A stretch of DNA of 12,036 nucleotides from Polaromonas sp. (lineage in GTDB: Bacteria > Pseudomonadota > Gammaproteobacteria > Burkholderiales > Burkholderiaceae_C), in contig JAHFQQ010000086.1 of NCBI GenBank assembly GCA_023259235.1, positions 1 through 12,036 of the forward strand, read 5' to 3'. The translations under genes and the position numbers were made by a program. Shown one piece after another: positions 6,376 through 12,036 of the stretch. Position 1 is the first letter of the stretch, and each line of letters starts with the position of its first letter. Below the pieces are notes generated by a model that was not told where the DNA came from, did no database searches, and saw nothing but the letters and a program-made list of their open reading frames with translations.

Positions 6376-7479
6376 TTATTTTTGTTTGTTCTTGTTGACC
6401 TGCTTTTCGATCCAGAGGCTGTAGCGCGACATCGAGAAGCAAAACACGAAATAAATCAGGGCAATGAAAATATAGCCTTCGATCACAAAGGGCCGCCAGT
6501 TGGCATCCGAGTTCAGGGCCATACTCATGGCACCGGTCAACTCATACAAGCTGACGATGGTGACCAGCGAGGTGTCCTTGAAGGTCGAAATGAAGGTGTT
6601 CATGATGCCTGGCACCACCATGGCCAGCGCCTGCGGCAGCACAATCTTGCGCTGCGTCTGCCAGTATGAGAGCCCCAGGGTGGCGGCGGCCTCGATCTGC
6701 CCGCCAGGGACGGCCTGCAAGCCACCACGAATGACTTCAGCCATGTAGGCCGCCGCAAAAAGGGTAATACCCACCAGTACCCGAATCAGCACGTCGATCT
6801 TCAGCCCGGGCGGCATGAACAACGGGAACATGAATGACGCCATGAACAACACCGAGATCAGCGGAACGCCGCGGATCAGTTCCACGTAAATGGTGCAAAA
6901 GCTGCGGATCGCGGGTAAATTCGAGCGCCGCCCAAGCGCTACCAGCAGTGCAATCGGGAACGACATCACCAGGGAGAGCGAGGCCAGCAGCATGGTCAGT
7001 GGCAGGCCGCCCCAGCGGTCGGTATCGACCTGGCTCAAGCCCATCGCGCTGCCGTGCATCAGGGTGAAAAACCCCGCCAGCACCACCAGCCATAAAACTG
7101 GCAGCCAGGGTTTCCAGAACATGCGCATGCAGCTTGCCACCAGCAGGCCGGTCAACAGCACGGTGGCAATCAATGGCCTCCATTGCTCCTCATATGGGTA
7201 GCGACCGAAAATGATGCCGCGGCATTTTTCGGCGATCACGCCCCAGCAGGCACCCACGCCTTCGGCGCGACAGGCTTGATAGTTGGGCAGCCAGCTGGCT
7301 TTGATGATGGCCCAGTTCAGTATCTGCGGCACGCACCATAGCAGCAGGCCGCCTATGATCAGGGTTGACAGGGATGTCTTCCAGTCGGCCAGCAGGTTGG
7401 CCTTGACCCACGCTACCGGGCCCGCGGAGTTGGCCGGCGCCGGGCGCGCCGCAATCGGTCGAAAAGTTGCTCCGGTCAT
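6376..7479 (-). CDS. aapM: Polar amino-acid ABC transporter, permease subunit AapM
   Basis: One of the two inner-membrane permeases of the importer. It is 367 residues long, much longer than the HisM/GlnP type (about 220-240), because of an N-terminal extension with extra helices, a feature of AapM/BztC proteins. The C-terminal half carries the permease core. The EAA loop is at about 248-269 (E-V-I-R-G-G-L-Q-A-V-P-G-G-Q-x-E-A-A-A-T-L-G), the contact point for AapP. The segment C-W-G-V-I-A-E-K-C-R-G-I-I-F-G-R-Y-P-Y in the large periplasmic loop is typical of the subfamily. The frame stays open to 7596, inside aapQ, but the ATG at 7479, with AAGGA ten bases upstream and just 17 bases after the aapQ stop, is the sensible start. 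Confidence 0.93.
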   Translation of the reverse strand: MTGATFRPIAARPAPANSAGPVAWVKANLLADWKTSLSTLIIGGLLLWCVPQILNWAIIKASWLPNYQACRAEGVGACWGVIAEKCRGIIFGRYPYEEQWRPLIATVLLTGLLVASCMRMFWKPWLPVLWLVVLAGFFTLMHGSAMGLSQVDTDRWGGLPLTMLLASLSLVMSFPIALLVALGRRSNLPAIRSFCTIYVELIRGVPLISVLFMASFMFPLFMPPGLKIDVLIRVLVGITLFAAAYMAEVIRGGLQAVPGGQIEAAATLGLSYWQTQRKIVLPQALAMVVPGIMNTFISTFKDTSLVTIVSLYELTGAMSMALNSDANWRPFVIEGYIFIALIYFVFCFSMSRYSLWIEKQVNKNKQK

Positions 7480-7496
7480 GGCATGTGGGTCCTTGC

Positions 7497-8672
7497 TCAG
7501 CGTTCCTTGATGGCGGCGCGGCGGTTGTACCAGCCCATCAGGATGGAAGTACCCAACGATGTAGTCAGGTAAACCAGCATCACCAGCGAGATGCACTCAA
7601 CCGCGCGACCGGTCTGGTTGATCGCGGTGTTGGCAATCGACACCACGTCGGGGTAGCCAATTGCCACAGCCAGCGATGAGTTCTTGGTCAGGTTCAGGTA
7701 CTGGTTGGTCAGCGGTGGAATGATCACGCGCAACGCTTGCGGCAACATGACCAGCCGCATTTCCTGGTTGCGGTTGAGTCCCAGGGCCGAGGCCGCCTCC
7801 CCCTGGCCGATTGGCACTGACTGGATGCCCCCGCGCACCACTTCAGCGATGAAGGATGCGGTGTAGAGCGTCAGGCCCAGCAGCACCGCCAGAAACTCGG
7901 GTGTCAGCGCGCCGCCGTTTTCAATTGAAAAATTGCCTTTGACCGGGTAATTGAGTTCCGTGGGAGCGCCACCCAGTGCCCAGCCCAGCACGCCGCAGGC
8001 TGTCAGTATGACCAACGGCACCAGAATGAGGCTGTGCACCTGACCGGTTGCTTCAAATTGGCGCATGGCCCAACGGCGGTACAACCAGCCCGCAATCACG
8101 CCAAAAAGCAGGCTGACAGCCGCCCAGAACTGGCCCGCCGCCCAGACCGGAATCGGGTAATTGAGCCCACCCTTGCTTAGAAAAAATGGGCCAACCTTCC
8201 AGGCTTCAGCGGATACTGGCAAGACTTGGGTGAGCACCACATACCACATCAGCAACTGCAGCAGTATCGGGATGTTGCGAAAAAGCTCCACATAGAACAG
8301 GCACAAACCGCGCACCAGCGCATTGCGTGAAAAGCGGCCCACACCCAGGAGGGTCCCTAAAATCGTGGCGAGGATGATGCCCAGGACTGAGACGCGCAGC
8401 GTGTTGGTCACGCCCACCAGGAATGCTTGCCAATACGGCTTTCCGGAGTCAAAAGGATACAGGCTTTCGCCGATGTCAAAGCCAGCGGCTTGCGTCAGGA
8501 AGTCAAAACCGCTCTGGATGCCACGCACCCGCATGTTTACCATCGTGTTGTAGGCCAGAAACCAGCCTACAGCGGCAATGATGATGATGGCGATGGCCTG
8601 ATAGAACAAGCCCCGGAAAGCCTGGCTGCGCCAGGACCAATTATTCTTCCTGGGAGGAGCGTTCGAATTCAT
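7497..8672 (-). CDS. aapQ: Polar amino-acid ABC transporter, permease subunit AapQ
   Basis: Partner permease of AapM in the inner membrane. It is 391 residues long with an N-terminal helix at about 22-41, a large periplasmic region that includes I-Q-S-G-F-D-F-L-T-Q-A-A-G-F-D-I-G-E-S, then a permease core. The EAA loop is at about 277-299 (E-V-V-R-G-G-I-Q-S-V-P-I-G-Q-G-E-A-A-S-A-L-G-L). The long form matches AapQ/BztB rather than short GlnP. The ATG at 8672 has only a weak upstream AGGA at about 12 bases. It lies 124 bases after the aapJ stop, and a terminator-like hairpin sits in that gap, so expression probably depends on read-through from the aapJ promoter. Confidence 0.93.
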   Translation of the reverse strand: MNSNAPPRKNNWSWRSQAFRGLFYQAIAIIIIAAVGWFLAYNTMVNMRVRGIQSGFDFLTQAAGFDIGESLYPFDSGKPYWQAFLVGVTNTLRVSVLGIILATILGTLLGVGRFSRNALVRGLCLFYVELFRNIPILLQLLMWYVVLTQVLPVSAEAWKVGPFFLSKGGLNYPIPVWAAGQFWAAVSLLFGVIAGWLYRRWAMRQFEATGQVHSLILVPLVILTACGVLGWALGGAPTELNYPVKGNFSIENGGALTPEFLAVLLGLTLYTASFIAEVVRGGIQSVPIGQGEAASALGLNRNQEMRLVMLPQALRVIIPPLTNQYLNLTKNSSLAVAIGYPDVVSIANTAINQTGRAVECISLVMLVYLTTSLGTSILMGWYNRRAAIKER

Positions 8673-8732
8673 GGTGCTTCGCGTCCTGCGGCGGCTTGAT
8701 TGGAAACACGACGAGCATCAGCCGGGATACTC

Positions 8733-8776
8733 AAAAAAGCGCCGCATGAATCGCGGGTGCGACATCAGGCGACGCT
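8733..8776 (-). terminator. Hairpin with T-run between aapJ and aapQ (partial terminator/attenuator)
   Basis: On the minus strand, an 8-bp outer stem (AGCGTCGC with GCGGCGCT, one G-U pair) is followed inward by a 3-bp TGA/TCA and a 4-bp TCGC/GCGA stem around an ACCC loop. Six T residues (8733-8738) overlap the end of the outer stem. It begins 20 bases after the aapJ stop. This is a canonical intrinsic terminator inside the operon. Such elements commonly let the binding protein be made in excess of the membrane subunits. Confidence 0.75.
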
Positions 8777-8796
8777 GCATTACGCGTGTACGCGGC

Positions 8797-9837
8797 TTAG
8801 CGAATCGGGTACGCGTACATCAGGCCACCCTTGTTCCACTGATTGTTGAGGCCACGAGGCAGACCCAACGCTGATTTGGGACCAACATTGCGTTCGAAAA
8901 TTTCTCCATAATTGCCGGTAGCCTTGATGGCGCGGGCCATCCACTCCTTGTCCAGACCAAGCAGCTTGCCGGAGTCTTCCGAGGTTCCAAGGATGCGTTG
9001 CACCACGGGATCCTTGCTGGTGGCCTTGAGGGCGTCCACATTGGCCTGGGTAATGCCGTATTCTTCAGATTCCAGCAACCCGTAGATCACCCATTTCACA
9101 ATGGCAAACCATTCGTCATCACCACGGCGCACCATCGGGCCCAGGGGTTCCTTGGAGATCAACTCGGGCAGGATGGCATGCTCCTTGGGATCCTTGGCCA
9201 CTTTGCTGCGGGTGGCAGACAAGCCCGACGCATCCGTGGTGTAGGCGATGCAGCGGCCGGCGAAGTAGGCGTTTTCAGCAGCTTCGAGTTTTTCAAACAC
9301 CACCGGCTTGATGTTCAGGTCGTTGGCTTTGGAATAGTCGGTCAGATTTTTTTCGGTGGTTGTGCCGGACTGCACGCACACGGTTTGGCCTTTGAGTTGC
9401 TTGGCGCTCTTGATCTTCGACTTGACCGGCACCATGAAGCCTTGGCCGTCGTAATACGTGACAGCGGTGTCGTTCAAGCCCAATGAGGCGTCACGAGTCA
9501 GGGTAAAGGTGGTGTTGCGTGACAGCACATCAACTTCCCCAGACTGCAACGCGGTGAAGCGTTGCTGGGCATTTAGCGGTACATACTTCACCTTTTCAGC
9601 GTCGCCCAGCGTGGCGGCGGCAATCGCGCGGCACACATCCACGTCCAGACCGTTCCATTTGCCAGCCGAATCGGCAGCACCAAAGCCCGCCAGACCGGTG
9701 TTGACGCCGCAAACAATCTGACCACGAGCCTTGATGCCATCCAGGGTTTTGCCCGCGTGGGCGGGGGCCATGACGGCAAGCGTCAGACCTGTTGCCGCCA
9801 AGGCGGCGAAGCCGTGTTTTTTTGCAGATTTAAGCAC
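8797..9837 (-). CDS. aapJ: Periplasmic polar amino-acid-binding protein AapJ
   Basis: Binds extracellular L-amino acids in the periplasm and delivers them to AapQM; relatives take glutamate, glutamine, aspartate and other polar or general L-amino acids. It is 346 residues long, near the AapJ norm and longer than HisJ/GlnH. It starts at GTG (9837) with GGAGGA five bases upstream; the open frame reaches an ATG at 9909, but that start would put charged residues ahead of the signal peptide and bypass the strong ribosome binding site. A signal peptide is clear: K3, K6, K7, a hydrophobic core (10-24), and a likely cut after A-H-A (residue 28). Four cysteines (C43, C69, C154, C196) probably form two disulfides. 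The I-V-C-G-V-N-T-G-L-A-G-F start and the N-x-Q-W-N-K-G-G-L-M-Y-A-x-P end are typical of this family. It is first in the operon, with a sigma-54-like promoter upstream. Exact ligand specificity cannot be read from sequence. Confidence 0.95.
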   Translation of the reverse strand: MLKSAKKHGFAALAATGLTLAVMAPAHAGKTLDGIKARGQIVCGVNTGLAGFGAADSAGKWNGLDVDVCRAIAAATLGDAEKVKYVPLNAQQRFTALQSGEVDVLSRNTTFTLTRDASLGLNDTAVTYYDGQGFMVPVKSKIKSAKQLKGQTVCVQSGTTTEKNLTDYSKANDLNIKPVVFEKLEAAENAYFAGRCIAYTTDASGLSATRSKVAKDPKEHAILPELISKEPLGPMVRRGDDEWFAIVKWVIYGLLESEEYGITQANVDALKATSKDPVVQRILGTSEDSGKLLGLDKEWMARAIKATGNYGEIFERNVGPKSALGLPRGLNNQWNKGGLMYAYPIR

Positions 9838-9842
9838 GAGGG

Positions 9843-9848
9843 TCCTCC
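9843..9848 (-). promoter_or_regulatory. Ribosome binding site deciding the aapJ GTG start
   Basis: Reads GGAGGA on the minus strand, five bases before GTG (9835-9837). It is a near-consensus site, and it places the start directly before the signal peptide. Confidence 0.8.
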
Positions 9849-9892
9849 AGTAGGTAAATGCTCCAGCATCAGGAAAATGACGGAGCGAAATC

Positions 9893-9908
9893 AGCACGAT
9901 AGGTGCCA
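9893..9908 (-). promoter_or_regulatory. Candidate sigma-54 (-24/-12) promoter for the aap operon
   Basis: Minus-strand TGGCACCTATCGTGCT has the obligatory GG-N10-GC spacing, and the -24 block TGGCAC is perfect. The -12 block is GTGCT instead of TTGCW, one mismatch. Transcription would begin near 9882, giving a leader of about 45 bases to the GTG. Amino-acid ABC importers are often under RpoN with NtrC or dedicated two-component control in proteobacteria. I see no convincing sigma-70 promoter in the same interval. Confidence 0.55.
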
Positions 9909-9931
9909 AGCCCGGAATCCTACCCCCGGTT

Positions 9932-9960
9932 TAGCTGAATTAAGCTAGGGCAAGCCCCTA
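9932..9960. repeat. Two adjoining short dyads upstream of the aap promoter
   Basis: TAGCT at 9932-9936 is mirrored by AGCTA at 9943-9947, and TAGGG at 9946-9950 is mirrored by CCCTA at 9956-9960. They overlap by two bases and lie about 50-80 bases upstream of the predicted sigma-54 start. Each has only 5-bp arms, so function is uncertain. Confidence 0.3.
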
Positions 9961-9987
9961 TCTGGAGTGAAAAATTCCTGGTGAAAA

Positions 9988-10003
9988 CGCATAACCTTAT
10001 GCG
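9988..10003. promoter_or_regulatory. Perfect 16-bp palindrome between recQ and aapJ, possible activator site
   Basis: CGCATAACCTTATGCG is fully self-complementary. Its centre is about 113 bases upstream of the predicted aapJ transcription start, where sigma-54 enhancer-binding proteins usually bind. It also lies 28 bases past the recQ stop and is followed on the minus strand by TTTT, so a weak recQ terminator is the competing reading. Confidence 0.5.
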
Positions 10004-10031
10004 CTGGGCTTGCTACACGTGCGTGCCCGAT

Positions 10032-11948
10032 TCAGGGCGCAGAAGAAATTGACGTGGCGCCAGATAGGGTAGCGCAAACCCGAAGCACCTCAGCCCCATA
10101 GGCCTGCAGCTTTTTGGTGCCCATGCCGCTGATGCCTTCCAGTTCGTGCAGATGCACGGGGGCCCGCTCGGCAATGGCGCGCAGCGTGGCGTCGTGAAAT
10201 ATGACAAAGGCAGGCAGATTATGTTCGCGCGCGACTTCGCCGCGCCAGGCCTTCAGGCGGGCCAACCGTTCCAGTGCACCGGCGTTGAGGGTGGCTTCGG
10301 CCAGCCCCCTGGCCGATGTCCTGATGACTCGCCTGGTGCGCTCGGCTCTGGCGCTCGGAGCCGGCTGCCGCAGCAGCACACTGACCTCGCCCTTGAGCAC
10401 CTGGCGCGCATCGGGCAGCAACTGCAGCGTGTTGAAGGCTTCAGTGTCGACCCTCACCATATTGGCGGCAATCAGCTGGCGCAAGACGCTGCGCCACTGC
10501 GCCTCGGCGAGGTCAGTGCCGATGCCGAAGGTCGAGAGTGAGTCATGGCCGTATTGCGCGACTTTGTCGGTGATCTTGCCGCGCAAAATATCCATGAGAT
10601 GACCGGCGCCAAAGCTGATGCCGCTGGCCTGTTGCACCCGATAAATGCAACTGAGCATCTTGCGCGCCGCCTCGGTGGCGTCCCATATCGCTGGCGGGTT
10701 GATGCAGTTATCGCAATTACCGCAGGGCTGGCTGTCCTCGCCGAAGTAGCCCAGCAGGCTGACACGGCGACAACGCGCGTCTTCGGCCAGGCTCAAGAGC
10801 GCGTCGAGCTTGCCGCGCATCACCTGCTTGAACTCCTCGCTCGCGGCCTCGCTGGTGTCTATCATGCGGCGCTGGTTCACCACGTCCTGCAGGCCATACA
10901 CCATCCAGGCATCGGCCGGCAGGCCATCCCGCCCGGCGCGGCCGGTTTCCTGGTAGTAGCCCTCAATGTTCTTTGGCATGTCCAGGTGGGCGACAAACCG
11001 CACATCGGGCTTGTCAATGCCCATGCCGAAGGCAATCGTGGCCACCATCACCATGCCTTCCTCGCGCAGGAAACGGTCCTGCCGCTGCTGGCGCAGGGCC
11101 GAGTCCAGTCCGGCGTGGTAAGCCATCGCCTTGATGCCGGCACTTAGCAGTGTGCCGGCGATTTCTTCCACCCGCTTGCGCGACTGGCAATACACAATAC
11201 CAGCCTCGCCGTGGTGCTCGGACTCGATAAAACGCAACAGTTGACGTGTTGGATCGATTTTTTCGACGATGGTGTAACGGATGTTGGGCCGGTCGAAGCT
11301 GCTGACAAACTCTCTGGCCTCTTCCAGCTTGAGCCGCTCGATCATGTCCTGGCGCGTCAGGGCATCGGCGGTGGCGGTCAGCGCCACGCGCGGCACATCG
11401 GGGAAAGTCTCGTGCAGCAGGCTCAAACTGCGGTATTCGGGCCGGAAATCGTGGCCCCATTGGCTTACGCAATGCGCCTCGTCAATCGCAAACAGGCTGA
11501 GCAGACCGCGCTCGTAAAGCGACGCCAGCAGGCCCCGCATGCGCGGCGTGTTGATGCGCTCGGGAGCGGCATAGAGCAGTGTCAACTCGTTGCGCAGCAG
11601 CCGCTTTTCAAGCTGGCTACCTTCCTCAAAAGTCTGCGTCGAATTCAAGAATGCCGCCGAAACACCGGCCTCAAGCAGTGCACCGACCTGGTCGTGCATC
11701 AGCGCGATCAGCGGCGAGATGACGATGGTCACGCCATGCCCGGCGTTCTGCCGCACGATCGCCGGGATCTGGTAACACAGCGACTTGCCGCCGCCCGTGG
11801 GCATCAGCACCAGCGCGTCGCCGCCGCGCACCACGTGTTCCACAATGGCTTCCTGCGGACCGCGAAAATCCCGGTAGCCAAAAACCTGGCCGAGCACGTC
11901 CAGCGGCGTCGGCTGGAGGGGAGAAATGGATACAGGAAAAGAGGACAA
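10032..11948 (-). CDS. recQ: ATP-dependent DNA helicase RecQ
   Basis: A 3'-5' superfamily 2 helicase acting in recombination and replication-fork repair. It is 638 residues long. Domain order is complete: Walker A P-T-G-G-G-K-S (50-56), D-E-A-H (156-159), aromatic-rich loop S-Q-W-G-H-D-F-R-P-E-Y (162-172), T-A-T (191-193) and motif VI Q-E-T-G-R-A-G-R-D-G (333-342). The zinc site is C393, C409, C412 and C415, followed by the winged-helix region and a C-terminal HRDC domain at about 553-630. The first codon is TTG: an in-frame stop lies at 11991-11993, no ATG or GTG lies between it and this TTG, and the first downstream ATG is deep in the helicase core. A GTG at 11894 is the other possible start and would just precede the conserved F-G-Y-R-D-F-R. 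The gene is transcribed towards aapJ but 194 bases separate them, so it is probably a separate unit. Confidence 0.96.
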   Translation of the reverse strand: MSSFPVSISPLQPTPLDVLGQVFGYRDFRGPQEAIVEHVVRGGDALVLMPTGGGKSLCYQIPAIVRQNAGHGVTIVISPLIALMHDQVGALLEAGVSAAFLNSTQTFEEGSQLEKRLLRNELTLLYAAPERINTPRMRGLLASLYERGLLSLFAIDEAHCVSQWGHDFRPEYRSLSLLHETFPDVPRVALTATADALTRQDMIERLKLEEAREFVSSFDRPNIRYTIVEKIDPTRQLLRFIESEHHGEAGIVYCQSRKRVEEIAGTLLSAGIKAMAYHAGLDSALRQQRQDRFLREEGMVMVATIAFGMGIDKPDVRFVAHLDMPKNIEGYYQETGRAGRDGLPADAWMVYGLQDVVNQRRMIDTSEAASEEFKQVMRGKLDALLSLAEDARCRRVSLLGYFGEDSQPCGNCDNCINPPAIWDATEAARKMLSCIYRVQQASGISFGAGHLMDILRGKITDKVAQYGHDSLSTFGIGTDLAEAQWRSVLRQLIAANMVRVDTEAFNTLQLLPDARQVLKGEVSVLLRQPAPSARAERTRRVIRTSARGLAEATLNAGALERLARLKAWRGEVAREHNLPAFVIFHDATLRAIAERAPVHLHELEGISGMGTKKLQAYGAEVLRVCATLSGATSISSAP

Positions 11949-11987
11949 GGGCCAAGCCTGAATTGGGAGACGACCGGAAGGTGAATG

Positions 11988-12017
11988 ATCCTATTGTCGG
12001 GGAAAGTTCACGGGCAA
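11988..12017 (-). promoter_or_regulatory. Candidate sigma-70 promoter for recQ
   Basis: On the minus strand, TTGCCC (12012-12017) and TAGGAT (11988-11993) are separated by 18 bases, each matching four of six consensus positions. Transcription would begin about 33 bases before the TTG start. The match is modest and the upstream region is cut off by the window edge. Confidence 0.3.
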
Positions 12018-12036
12018 AGCCGGGCCCCTAAAATGG

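Noticed and set aside
9988..10003. Reading the palindrome as a firm recQ terminator
   Set aside because: The 7-bp arms leave almost no loop and only four T residues follow. A protein-binding site fits at least as well, so a terminator was not called.
11211..11984. 257-residue plus-strand open frame opposite the recQ helicase core
   Set aside because: Entirely antisense to motif-rich recQ sequence, with no recognised domain.
1..12036. CRISPR array, tRNA/rRNA genes, insertion sequence, phage or defence island
   Set aside because: No regularly spaced repeats, RNA-gene signatures, transposase or integrase frames, or flanking target duplications were seen. The gene content is ordinary chromosomal metabolism, transport and repair.

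Overview
The window looks like chromosomal core DNA of a betaproteobacterium, most likely a Comamonadaceae-type organism (Rhodoferax/Polaromonas/Acidovorax relatives). This is judged from protein character, the moderately high GC, and gene order: an fnr-hemN-TauE/SafE-like block typical of cytochrome cbb3 regions, and an aapJQMP amino-acid transporter operon. I ran no search. I see no CRISPR array, tRNA, rRNA, insertion sequence, phage gene or toxin-antitoxin pair, and no gene-free stretch over 300 bases.

Region 1 (1-3389), low-oxygen physiology. A small two-helix membrane protein (+) converges on fnr (-), with a 9-bp perfect inverted repeat between them. fnr encodes a four-cysteine Fe-S oxygen sensor. 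It is divergent from hemN (oxygen-independent coproporphyrinogen III dehydrogenase), which is followed 9 nt later by a six-helix TauE/SafE/DsbD_2-type membrane protein. The fnr-hemN interval holds a near-perfect FNR box with a -10 element at the spacing expected of a class II FNR-activated promoter for hemN. This also shows that the longest possible hemN reading frame is over-extended.

Region 2 (3411-9837, all minus strand), amino-acid uptake and nitrogen metabolism. Transcription runs aapJ (periplasmic binding protein, GTG start) -> aapQ -> aapM -> aapP -> yafJ-like class II glutamine amidotransferase -> ilvA-like threonine ammonia-lyase. A strong terminator-like hairpin lies between aapJ and aapQ, probably letting the binding protein be made in excess. 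Upstream of aapJ is a good sigma-54 (-24/-12) promoter candidate, with a perfect 16-bp palindrome about 113 bp upstream of the predicted transcription start, where an enhancer-binding activator would be expected. The amidotransferase begins 5 nt after aapP ends.

Region 3 (10032-11948, minus strand). A complete RecQ helicase with helicase core, zinc-binding and HRDC domains, starting at a TTG codon.

All genes except the first small protein belong to known families. The most interesting material is regulatory (FNR box, sigma-54 promoter with distal palindrome, intra-operon attenuator) and contextual (an amidotransferase tied to an amino-acid importer). I found no convincing sign of a wholly new system.
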